The position numbers were made by a program, and so were the translations under genes. Under the pieces are notes generated by a model. It did no database searches. It was not told the origin of the DNA and worked only from the letters and a program-made list of their open reading frames with translations. Positions 1 to 7,937 of a stretch of 64,000 bases of DNA are shown here, piece after piece. Position 1 is the stretch's first letter, and each line of letters begins with the position of its first letter. The stretch is from Pelobates cultripes (Eukaryota > Chordata > Amphibia > Anura > Pelobatidae): assembly GCA_933207985.1 (NCBI GenBank), contig OW240920.1, positions 146,849,395-146,913,394 of the forward strand, given 5' to 3'.

Positions 1-52
1 ACGTTCTCAACTAGTAGAAGTAAGCCCCCATAATGGCTTAGAGACTAAATGT

Positions 53-243
53 ATATAAATAGGATTGCAAAGTCCTACTCGTACTAGGAGATCGCCTGCT
101 GGACAGCTTATGAGCGTTATGTTAAATTTCTTTGTTAGTAGTGCGATTTTTACACTACTAACAAAGAAATTTAACATAACGCTTATAAGCTGTCCTACAG
201 GCGATCTCCTAGTACGAGTAGGACTTTGCAATCCTATCTATAT
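53..243. repeat. Near-perfect 190-bp foldback (hairpin) element
   Basis: Two arms of about 91 bp (53-143 and 153-243) are reverse complements with only a few mismatches, separated by a 9-nt loop at 144-152. Because the arms mirror each other, both strands show nearly the same short open frame, which is a by-product of symmetry. It resembles a foldback MITE or a recent inverted duplication. No target duplication is clear, so the superfamily is unknown. Confidence 0.85.
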
Positions 244-950
244 TTAATTAAATAAATGTTTCCCCCAATGTTAGCTGTAACAAAACGCGTGAGAGGCGTG
301 GTTTGGTACATCTTGCCAGTGGGATGTAGATACAGTGTGACTGTTTTAAACGCCGTCTCAATCAAGAGAAACTGCTTAGACAACTTCACGAAGCAGTTGG
401 TCTTGTTAAAGCCACCATGTCCCCAGGATAAAAGGTTATAACTAGACTGCATGGAGTTCTGCCAGAACCAATTATGCTTTTGGGCAAATACTTTAAAAGT
501 ACGTAAGATCTGTGTATACTGTAGCCTGACGTTCTGTCTGTCAAATTAAATCTTGTTATAACTGTCACCTAAAGTAATGTTTGTAACTTTTTTTTTTTTT
601 TTTACAGTAACCCAAATTATGGACATGGCAATAGCCTGGAGGCCCAGTCTTCCATTGGAAAATTTGTTTGCAAATTCAGCATTAAATTTTAACATAATAA
701 ATACTGATATAACTTTAAAAAATATAGACTCATATCATTAATAAAGGGCTTATTTATAGAGAAAAGGTGCAGGTCCTTTGATGAGGGAAGTTATTTAATA
801 GTGATGATAAATAGATAGGGGCAGAGTTAAGAAGTACATTTTTTAAGTACAGAGCAATATTTTAAAGAGGACCCTAAATCTTATAGTATAAAGACTGATG
901 TAGGGAGGTTTTTCCAGAGGACAGATAGAGAAAGGATTTGAGAGGACAGT
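244..950. other. Unassigned AT-rich sequence
   Basis: No convincing coding frame. It contains a T-run near 589-603 and ordinary AT-rich DNA up to the CR1-like tail that begins at 951. The short open frames here show no codon pattern. Confidence 0.5.
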
Positions 951-2085
951 AACATAGAATGTGATGGCAGATAAGAACCATTCGGCCCATCTAGTCTGCC
1001 CAATTTTCTAAATACTTTCATTACTCCCTAGTCTTATCTTATAGTTAGGATAGCCTTATGCCTATCCCACGCATGCTTAAACTCCTTTACTGTGTTAACC
1101 TCTACCACTTCAGCTGGAAGGCTATTCCATGCATCCACTACCCTCTCAGTAAAGTAATACTTCCTGATATTATTTTTAAACCTTTGTCCCTCTAATTTAA
1201 GACTATGTCCTCTTGTTGTGGTAGTTTTTCTTCTTTTAAATATAGTCTCCTCCTTTTACTGTGTTGATTCCCTTTGTATATTTAAATGTTTCTATCATAT
1301 CCCCCCTGTCTCGTCTTTCCTCCAAGCTATACATGTTAAGATCCTTTAACCTTTCCTGGTAAGTTTTATCCCGCAATCCATGAACCAGTTTAGTAGCCCT
1401 TCTCTGAACCCTCTCTAAGGTATCAATATCCTTCTGAAGATACGGTCTCCAGTACTGTGTACAATACTCCAAGTGAGGTCTGTACAATGGCATGAGCACT
1501 TCCCTCTTTCTACTGCTAATACCTCTCCTATACAACCAAGCATTCTGCTAGCATTTCCTGCTGCTCTATTACATTGTCTGCCTACCTTTAAGTCATCAGA
1601 AATAATCACCCCTAAATCCCTTTCCTCAGATGTTGAGGTTAGGACTCTATCAAATATTCTGTACTCTGCCCTTGGGTTTTTACGTCCAAGATGCATTATC
1701 TTGCACTTATCCACATTAAATGTCAGTTGCCACAATTCTGACCATTTTTCTAGTTTACCTAAATCATTTGTCATTTGGCTTATCCCTCCTGGAACATCAA
1801 CCCTGTTACATATCTTAGTATCATCAGCAAAAAGACATACCTTACCATCAAGACCTTCTGCAATATCACTAATAAAAATATTAAAGAGAATGGGTCCAAG
1901 TACAGATCCCTGAGGTACCCCACTGGTGACAAGTCCAAGCTTCGAATATATTCCATTAACTACAACCCTCTGTTGCCTGTCACTCAGCCACTGCCTTACC
2001 CATTCAACAATATTTGAATCCAAACTTAAAGATTGCAATTTATTGATAAGCCTTCTATGTGCAACAGTGTCATAGAGTAAGATGG
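951..2085 (-). mobile_element. 5'-truncated CR1-like LINE
   Basis: Read on the minus strand, this holds the C-terminal half of a LINE reverse transcriptase followed by a 3' untranslated tail ending near 951. Homology to a LINE stops at about 2085, so the copy is 5' truncated, the usual result of incomplete target-primed reverse transcription. The tail motif AACATAGAATGTGAYGGCAG is the kind found at the 3' end of CR1-type elements in frogs and reptiles (recalled knowledge, not searched). Family assignment to CR1 is likely; the exact clade is not determined. Confidence 0.8.
1236..2085 (-). pseudogene. CR1-like reverse transcriptase relic
   Basis: The minus-strand frame ending at 1415 carries the palm-domain motif GVPQGSVLGP and, about 20 residues on, the catalytic box FADD (near 1820-1831), followed by the thumb segment LGVIISDDLK. 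Near 1535-1415 the reading shifts to a second frame (1236-1535) carrying PHLEYCTQYW and VQRRATKLVHGL, the conserved C-terminal region of CR1/Rex-type LINE proteins. At least one frameshift therefore separates the two parts, and the N-terminal endonuclease is absent. The copy cannot encode a working enzyme although its catalytic aspartates are kept. Confidence 0.85.
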
Positions 2086-2687
2086 AGCATGCATTATGAA
2101 TTGTAAATGTGCAATGTGAAACCACCAGTGGTAATAGTCCAGACAGCAGAAAACATAATTAAAGAAGGAGTTAGAATTTCTGGCAAACATTGGGAGATCT
2201 ATAAGTTGCCATGATATAAGTGGTACCAAAGGAACTGGTTAGTTTACCAAGGGAGACAGTATTGATTGAGAGCAGTCAGGGACCAAAAAACGCCGCCCCT
2301 AAGTGCCCTTGCAAAAACCTTGTTTGCTTTTACTTATGGGGGGCCCAAGAGTTGGCCGGCGAGGGAATGCTGATCTGAGCTCTTCCTGCTCAGCTCCTTC
2401 GCATGACCCGCAGTGATGCCAGGCGCAGGAATGTGATGTCACTCCGGCGCCCGGCATCACTAAGAGAAGCGCAAGGGAGCTTAACAAGAGGAACAGAGCT
2501 CCCTCGCCGCCTATTTTGCGCATTCATCCCCCTCTTGCCTGCATGCCCTCCATCTTGCACACCTGCCCGCCCAGCAGCCCCATTAGATCCCAGGTAAAAA
2601 TCCACCCAACTCTCCAAAAGGTAGGGAGGGTGGGTGGATTTAAATTAAAATAAAAGTAAATAATTAGTTGTAAATGTTTGGGGGAAA
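2086..2687. other. Unassigned, GC-rich in its second half
   Basis: No recognisable gene. From about 2340 to 2600 the base composition rises to GC-rich, unlike the AT-rich flanks, and open frames appear on both strands, which is expected from composition alone. It may be part of an uncharacterised repeat. Confidence 0.4.
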
Positions 2688-3276
2688 ATGTGTGTTTCTG
2701 CCTGTCAGTGTGTCAGTCTGTCAGTGTGTGTGTATTTGTCTGTCTGTCTGTAAATGTGTTGTTATATCTGTCAGTAAGTTTGTTTGTCAATGAATGTGTG
2801 TGTGTGTGTATGTCTGTCTGTCAGTTTGTGTGTGTGTCTGAGTGTGTTTGTATGTCAGTGTGTGTTTGTCTCTCAGTGTTTATGTCTGTCTGTGAATGTG
2901 TGTTTATATCTGTGAGTCTGTCAGTGAATTTGATTGTCAGTGAATGTGTTTCTATGAAGCAGTGTGTGTGTTTCTGTGAGGGAGTTTGTGTGTGTCTGTC
3001 AGTGAATGTGTGTGTACGTCTGTCAATGTGTGTGTATGTCTATCAGTTTGTACCTGTGAGTGTGTGTGTGTCTGTCAATGTGTGTTTGTCAGTGAATGTG
3101 TGCCTGTCAGTGAGTGTGTGCATGTCTTTCAGTGCGTGTCTGAGTGATTTTGTGTGTCAGTCAGATTGTGTCAAATCAGTGAGTGTGTGAGTATGCGAGT
3201 CTGACAGTGAGTATATGTCATTGTATCTGAGTGTGTGCCGGTCAGTGAGTGGGTGAGTCTGTCAGTCAAAGCGTGT
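2688..3276. repeat. TGTGTCAGTG-type minisatellite
   Basis: About 590 bp of irregular repeats built from TGTGTG, TGTCTGTC and CAGTGAATG. The lack of stop codons in one plus-strand frame gives a Cys/Val/Ser-only reading of 170 codons, which is a composition artefact. Confidence 0.9.
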
Positions 3277-3391
3277 GTTAGACTTTAACAGGAAGGGGTG
3301 TGGCCGTGACCACAGGAAGACTTTAACAGGAAGGGGTGGGGAAAATTTAAATTATGGGGTACCAGAGTTCCGTCATGCCTAGGGCAGCACA

Positions 3392-3560
3392 AATTATTAT
3401 TATTATTATTATTATTGCCATTTATATAGCGCCAACAGATTCCGTAGCGCTTTACAATATTATGAAAGGGGATTTAACTATAAATAGGACAATTACAAAT
3501 AAACTTACAGGAACAATAGGTTGAAGAGGACCCTGCTCAATCGAACTTACATTCTATAGG
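3392..3560 (-). mobile_element. 3' end of an L2-like LINE with (AAT)n tail
   Basis: The sequence starts with an ATT microsatellite and continues with the tract ATATAGCGCCAACAGATTCC. The same order recurs at 60909, where a LINE coding frame lies directly beyond it. It is therefore a severely 5'-truncated minus-strand LINE whose (AAT)n tail is at the left. It abuts L1/Tx1-type sequence at about 3560. Confidence 0.8.
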
Positions 3561-3723
3561 TTCAAAATACACCACTGGCGGTAAGACCATCATCATGATG
3601 GTATGAATGCGGCCAAACCATGAGATCTCGTGGTTACTCCACTGATCTAGTTGTGATCTGAGTTTATGCATAAGGGCTACATGGTTTTCTTGAATTAGGT
3701 GGTTATGCGGTTTAGTTAGGTGT
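3561..3723 (-). pseudogene. L1/Tx1-like ORF2 relic, C-terminal piece
   Basis: The minus-strand frame shows the post-palm region of an L1-group reverse transcriptase, including LDQWSNHEISWFGRIHTI, the counterpart of the conserved W-x-GRI block that follows the catalytic domain. It is cut at 3723/3724 by the LTR retrotransposon. The reading continues in the same frame on the far side of that insertion at 7938 once the 5-bp duplication is allowed for, so both pieces are one LINE. Confidence 0.8.
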
Positions 3724-4720
3724 TGTGACGAAGTGCCCTTTGCCACTTGTGCCTGGAGAGGACTGCTTGCCCGCCTCTTGCCCTGTGACTATGGCCCCTG
3801 GGATGTATTGCCCTTTAAAGACATGATTTGGGCATAATGGATTTGTGTTGTGCTGCTGCTGGCCCTTTAAGAACCATCTGGGGACATACTGTGGAGTTAC
3901 TGGGTGGCCACCATTTCCTGTATCAGAAGCACATGGTGAGAACAATGGATGGCGGCCATTTTAACTCACAGACACTGTTTGGACTTTTCAACACGGTGCC
4001 ATCTCGCCAGTATTTGGTGCACAGAGACATCGTGCAGTGGTTTTGGACTATACAGCAGGGGACACATTATACAGTGATTGTTTTTCATTTAGCCTGTATA
4101 TGTTCTGCAGAATCTGCATTAAACTGTATTTTCCAAAGTACTGAACGGATCTGGGTGAATTTTGGATATGTGGTTCACCCAGATCCCCCGGTTCCAAGGA
4201 TATACTTTTTATGGGGTTATTGCATGTTTTGGGGTCCCTGTGTGTTTTATGAAACTGTATTATTTCTGGCCAGCAGATAATTGAGCTTTGTGTATTGTAG
4301 AAACTCAATTATCTAGCCTGGCCCAGAGGAGGAGTTTTGTGTTACATAAATTGTGAGTTCTGTGTGCCAGTAAATCAGTCTTGTTCCAGCATTAAGCCTT
4401 GGCTCATGTTTGGGGGATTGGAGAAATACACTCTGGGGATTGCTATAATCACTATACTCCCCAGGGTATGATCACTAAGTTCTGCTAAGAGCTTGTTCCT
4501 GTTCCTGCTCTCTGGGAAAAGAGAGGTTCACCCACTGGAAGCTGGATCCTGGCCTTGGGTCCAGGGTGGGTGGAGACAGCAGAGACCCCGGCGCAGTTGC
4601 ATCGCTGGAAGTGGGGTCTGCAGTGCTGATGGTGTCGGTTGGAGTGCTTGGAGTCCTCAGCGAGCACTAGGAGCATCGATTGGCGGAGGTACTCAGTCGG
4701 AGTGCCAGCGTTCCGTCACA
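3724..4720 (+). repeat. 5' LTR of the complete element
   Basis: 997 bp, ends TGTGAC...GTCACA. It is highly similar along its length to 6921-7932; differences include a short insertion in the 3' copy near 7437-7475. Two stem-loops are present: GGATCTGGGTGAA (4147-4159) pairs with 4174-4186, and TGGCCAGCAGATAATTGAG (4267-4285) pairs with 4304-4324. Confidence 0.93.
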
Positions 4721-4722
4721 TT

Positions 4723-4740
4723 TGGTGGCAGCGGCGGGAT
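4723..4740 (+). promoter_or_regulatory. Primer-binding site, tRNA-Leu type
   Basis: Two bases after the LTR the sequence reads TGGTGGCAGCGGCGGGAT. This is complementary, with one mismatch, to the 3' end of a vertebrate leucine tRNA (ending ATCCCACCGCTGCCACCA from memory). The deleted copy at 53151-53168 has a different single mismatch at the same site, and the two together give an exact match as consensus. Confidence 0.85.
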
Positions 4741-4899
4741 GGCGTCCTAGTGCGAGGACCAGCAGCTCGGAGACACCGGTAACGTGTGGAGTTACGGATT
4801 TATAATTGAGGGCAACGCTAGCACTTGTGCAGCGACCCTGGCTTCAGAGGAACTCAAGGGATAGAGCTAGCTACGGGCAGCGTCCCTATCCACAGCAAC

Positions 4900-5229
4900 A
4901 TGGAAGAGGAGTTTCGCTGGAGGTTGCAGCAGCACTTGGCCCAACAGGACGGGCCTGTATCAGAGGAGTGCATACTGGACTGGAGAGATGTCACTCGTAC
5001 GGAGATGTGGCACGATGCCCTGGAAAAGGTACAACGGCGGCGGGGAGAGAGCCTTCCCAGTGACGAGCAGCGGTTCCAGGTACTCGAGGCCCTGCGCTCC
5101 CCTTTCCTAGGGGAGCAACCCTTGGATGAATGGTTGTTGGAACTCTGGGATTTAATTTGGAAGGAGTTGTGGCTAGATGCAGCTTACCGGGCATTAAAGT
5201 GGATGCCACCCAGCGCAACCCCTAGATGA
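4900..5229 (+). CDS. LTR-element ORF-A, Trp-rich helical protein
   Basis: 109 codons starting at the ATG at 4900; the frame stays open further upstream but this start precedes the first protein-like stretch. The product is small, charged and rich in Trp, Leu, Glu and Arg, with stretches such as FRWRLQQHLAQQ and DEWLLELWDLIWKEL that look like amphipathic helices. There is no zinc knuckle, protease or membrane segment. Its position right after the primer-binding site is where gag lies in ordinary LTR elements, so a gag-like RNA-packaging role is a reasonable guess but not shown. The stop overlaps the ATG of ORF-B in the arrangement ATGA, which would suit reinitiation after termination, or may reflect a decayed single frame. 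Confidence 0.6.
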   Translation: MEEEFRWRLQQHLAQQDGPVSEECILDWRDVTRTEMWHDALEKVQRRRGESLPSDEQRFQVLEALRSPFLGEQPLDEWLLELWDLIWKELWLDAAYRALKWMPPSATPR

Positions 5230-6953
5230 CTAACCACTATCTGCCCGAGGGAGAGGATTATAATGGCCCGGGCTTACTGTGGGAGGCCTATGAGGAGGGC
5301 GATGACTTTGGATGCCCCACAGAGTTTCGGTTCTGGGACATCCACAACATCAGGGAAACCCTGCTGGATCTTCCCCGAGCGGACGACCTGGGGCCAGACC
5401 TGAGTCATCTGGTCGCAATGGAGTGGGGGCTGGAGCAGAGCTACCGACGCCTGTTCAACTTAGCCCAATCACCGTCCCTCAGCCCAGAGGATTACCTGGA
5501 CACCCTACCCTCTTCTGTCCAACCAGCCCCAGAGGTGAGCAACCTTATGGAACGGTCCTGGGAAGACCCACAGATGGCAGGTGGAGATGGAACCGAGGTC
5601 TCTCCACCTGCCCCACAGGGATGCTGGGTACCCGGCCCAGATCCCCAGCGGCAGTGTATCTCACAGGGAGAGGAGACAACCGGTCTCCCTTCCCAGCAGC
5701 AGCCTGAGTTCCAGGAGGAGGTGATGGTAGATCCCTCCCCCATACAGCAACCAGCGTCCTGGGGAGGGGAGGCAACCGGCCTCCCTCTCCTCCACCAACC
5801 AGAGGTACCTGAGGTAGTGGACCTCATAGACGTGTCCTGGGGACACACAGAGATGGCAAGCGGAGATGGGACCGAAGTCTCTCTGCCAGCCCTACAGGGA
5901 TGCTGGGCAGTCAGCCCAGGTCCCCAGTGGCAGTATAATATACAGGGAGAGGAGACAACTGGTCTCTCTCCCCAGCGGCGGCCTGAGTTCCAGGAGGAGG
6001 TGATGGTCGATCCCTCCACCTTACAGCAACCAGCGTCCTGGGGAGGGGAGGCAACCGGCCTCCCTCTCCAACAGCAGCCGGAGGTGGGCGACCTCATAGA
6101 CTTGTCCTGGGGACACACAGAGATGGCAAACGGAGATGGGACCAAAGTCTCTCTGCCAGCCCTACAGGGATGCTGGGCAGTCAGCCCAGGTCCCCAGCGG
6201 CAGTATAATATACAGGGAGAGGAGACAACTGGTCTCTCTCCCCAGCGGCGGCCTGAGTTCCAGGAGGAGGTGATGGTCGATCCCTCCACCTTACAGCAAC
6301 CAGCGTCCTGGAGAGTGGGGGCAACCAGCCTCCCCCTCCAACAGCAGCCAGAGATACCGGGAGAGGGGGAAGACAAACCTAACCACACTGGTGCAGATGG
6401 GACCGCGGTCTCTGTGCCAGTCCTACAGGGAGGCTGGACGGGCGGTCCAGATCCCCAACCAACCCCGCAGGGATGCCAGGAGGAGGAGGTAAGCAAAACT
6501 TCCCCTCCCCAGCTACATCCCAACCGGGTCCTGGGGGCAGTGGATGAGCCTGCGATACCCACTGACCCCCTCCCAGCAGAAGAGCTGGCAGCTGGGAAGA
6601 GCTTTGTTAGCCTCTGCCCCCCCTTTTCCCCTGTATCAGAGCCTGACTTACCACGGGTTACCCCAGTGGAAGAGCTGGCAGCAGGGCAGAGCGCCGCTGG
6701 CCTCTGCACCCCAAGCAACACCAGCAGTTTGCCTAGCTGCACCAGGGAGACCGAGAGTGCTGCGCTGTCCCACTACAAACGTAAACCTACAGGCCAGTAC
6801 CATTTATTGTGGGGGGGTTACTCTGCATATTTTTCTTTGTGGGTGGGCTGCCCGACTAATCTAGGTACTGACCGGCAGAAGGTCAGGTACCTGTTTAGTC
6901 TTCCCCCCAAAGGGAAGATGTGTGACGAAGCGCCCTTCGCCACTTGTGCCTGA
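5226..6953 (+). CDS. LTR-element ORF-B, Pro/Gln-rich repeat protein
   Basis: 575 codons, open through the whole second half of the interior, across the purine tract and 33 nt into the 3' LTR. Residues 1-100 are acidic and aromatic. Next come repeats of about 90 residues beginning at about 5541 (93 codons), 5820 (90 codons) and 6090, then a shorter fourth one. Each carries SW-x-x-x-x-M, GDGT-x-VS, LQGCW, GEETTGL and PEFQEEVMVDPS. Period lengths are multiples of three, which suggests selection on the protein. The last 40 residues contain WVGCPTNLGTDRQKVRY; a closely similar block occurs in the copy at the right edge of the window. No enzyme motif is seen. Function is unknown; no relationship to a named family is claimed. 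Confidence 0.65.
   Translation: MTNHYLPEGEDYNGPGLLWEAYEEGDDFGCPTEFRFWDIHNIRETLLDLPRADDLGPDLSHLVAMEWGLEQSYRRLFNLAQSPSLSPEDYLDTLPSSVQPAPEVSNLMERSWEDPQMAGGDGTEVSPPAPQGCWVPGPDPQRQCISQGEETTGLPSQQQPEFQEEVMVDPSPIQQPASWGGEATGLPLLHQPEVPEVVDLIDVSWGHTEMASGDGTEVSLPALQGCWAVSPGPQWQYNIQGEETTGLSPQRRPEFQEEVMVDPSTLQQPASWGGEATGLPLQQQPEVGDLIDLSWGHTEMANGDGTKVSLPALQGCWAVSPGPQRQYNIQGEETTGLSPQRRPEFQEEVMVDPSTLQQPASWRVGATSLPLQQQPEIPGEGEDKPNHTGADGTAVSVPVLQGGWTGGPDPQPTPQGCQEEEVSKTSPPQLHPNRVLGAVDEPAIPTDPLPAEELAAGKSFVSLCPPFSPVSEPDLPRVTPVEELAAGQSAAGLCTPSNTSSLPSCTRETESAALSHYKRKPTGQYHLLWGGYSAYFSLWVGCPTNLGTDRQKVRYLFSLPPKGKMCDEAPFATCA
5541..6352 (+). repeat. Three direct repeats of about 270 bp inside ORF-B
   Basis: Units begin near 5541, 5820 and 6090, with periods of 279 and 270 bp. 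Units two and three are nearly identical, unit one is more diverged, and a fourth partial unit follows at about 6380-6450. Confidence 0.9.
6908..6920 (+). promoter_or_regulatory. Polypurine tract before the 3' LTR
   Basis: CAAAGGGAAGATG lies immediately upstream of the 3' LTR, the expected place for the plus-strand primer. The copy at the right edge has AAAGGGGAGAAA in the same position (minus strand, about 63333-63345). Confidence 0.8.
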
Positions 6954-7932
6954 AGAGGACTGCTTGCCCGCCTCTTGCCCTGTGACTATGGCCCCTGGGA
7001 TGTATTGCCCTTTAAAGACATGATTTGGGCATAATGGATTTGTGTTGTGCTGCTGCTGGCCCTTTAAGAACCATCTGGGACATACTGTGGAGTTACTGGG
7101 TGGCCACCATTTCCTGTATCAGAAGCACATGGTGAGAACAATGGATGGCGGCCATTTTAACTCACACACACTGTTTGGACTTTTCAACACGGTGCCATCT
7201 CGCTAGTATTTGGTGCACAGAGACATCGTGCAGTGGTTTTGGACTATACAGCAGGGGACACATTATACAGTGATTGTTTTTCATTTAGCCTGTATATGTT
7301 CTGCAGAATCTGCATTAAACTGTATTTTCCAAAGTACTAAACGGATCTGGGTGAATTTTGGATATGTGGTTCACCCAGATCCCCGGTTCCAAGGATATAC
7401 TTTTTATGGGGTTATTGCATGTTTTGGGGTCCCTGTGATGTATATTTTAGAAGTTATGAATGCTGTAAAAATTGTAATGTTTCTGGCCAGCAGATAATTG
7501 AGCTTTGTGTATTGTAGAAACTCAATTATCTAGCCTGGCCCAGAGGAGGAGTTTTGTGTTGCATAAATTGTGATTTCTGTGTGCCAGTAAATCAGTCTTG
7601 TTCCAGCATTAAGCCTTGGCTCATGTTTGGGGAAAGGGATACCTACACTCTGGGGATTGCTATAATCACTTACTCCCCAGAGGAAGCTCTTGCAATAGCT
7701 TGATTTGTTCCTGTTCCTGCTCTCTGGGGAAAGAGAGGTTCACCCACTGGAAGCTGGATCCTGGCCTTGGGTCCAGGGTGGGTGGAGACAGCAGAGACCC
7801 CAGCGCAGTTGCATCGCTGGAAGTGGAGTCTGCAGTGCTGATGGTGTCGGTTGGAGTGCTTGGAGTCCTCAGCGAGCACTAGGAGCATCGATTGGCGGAG
7901 GTACTCAGTCGGAGTGCCAGCGTTCCGTCACA
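6921..7932 (+). repeat. 3' LTR of the complete element
   Basis: 1012 bp, TGTGAC...GTCACA, followed by the duplicated target GGTGT. The stem-loop arms GGATCTGGGTGAA (7343-7355) and its complement (7370-7382) are intact. Confidence 0.93.
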
Positions 7933-7937
7933 GGTGT

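Larger units (their letters stand above)
3724..7932 (+). mobile_element. Complete non-autonomous LTR retrotransposon
   Basis: A 4209-bp element bounded by two LTRs (997 and 1012 bp) starting TGTGAC and ending GTCACA. It is flanked by a perfect 5-bp duplication, GGTGT at 3719-3723 and 7933-7937. A tRNA-Leu primer-binding site follows the 5' LTR and a purine tract precedes the 3' LTR. The 2.2-kb interior codes for two overlapping proteins and shows no protease, reverse transcriptase, RNase H or integrase motif, so the element must have been moved by enzymes from elsewhere. It sits inside an L1/Tx1-like LINE coding region, opposite in orientation, and so is younger than that LINE. A 5-bp duplication fits Ty3-type or BEL-type integrase; the class is not settled. 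Confidence 0.93.

Noticed and set aside
2678..3190. 170-codon Cys/Val/Ser frame
   Set aside because: Reading of a TGTGTC repeat; no other amino-acid pattern.
5492..6742. 416-codon open frame on the minus strand
   Set aside because: It is the antisense of the repeat-bearing ORF-B; the plus-strand frame has the start in context and a homologue at the right edge of the window.
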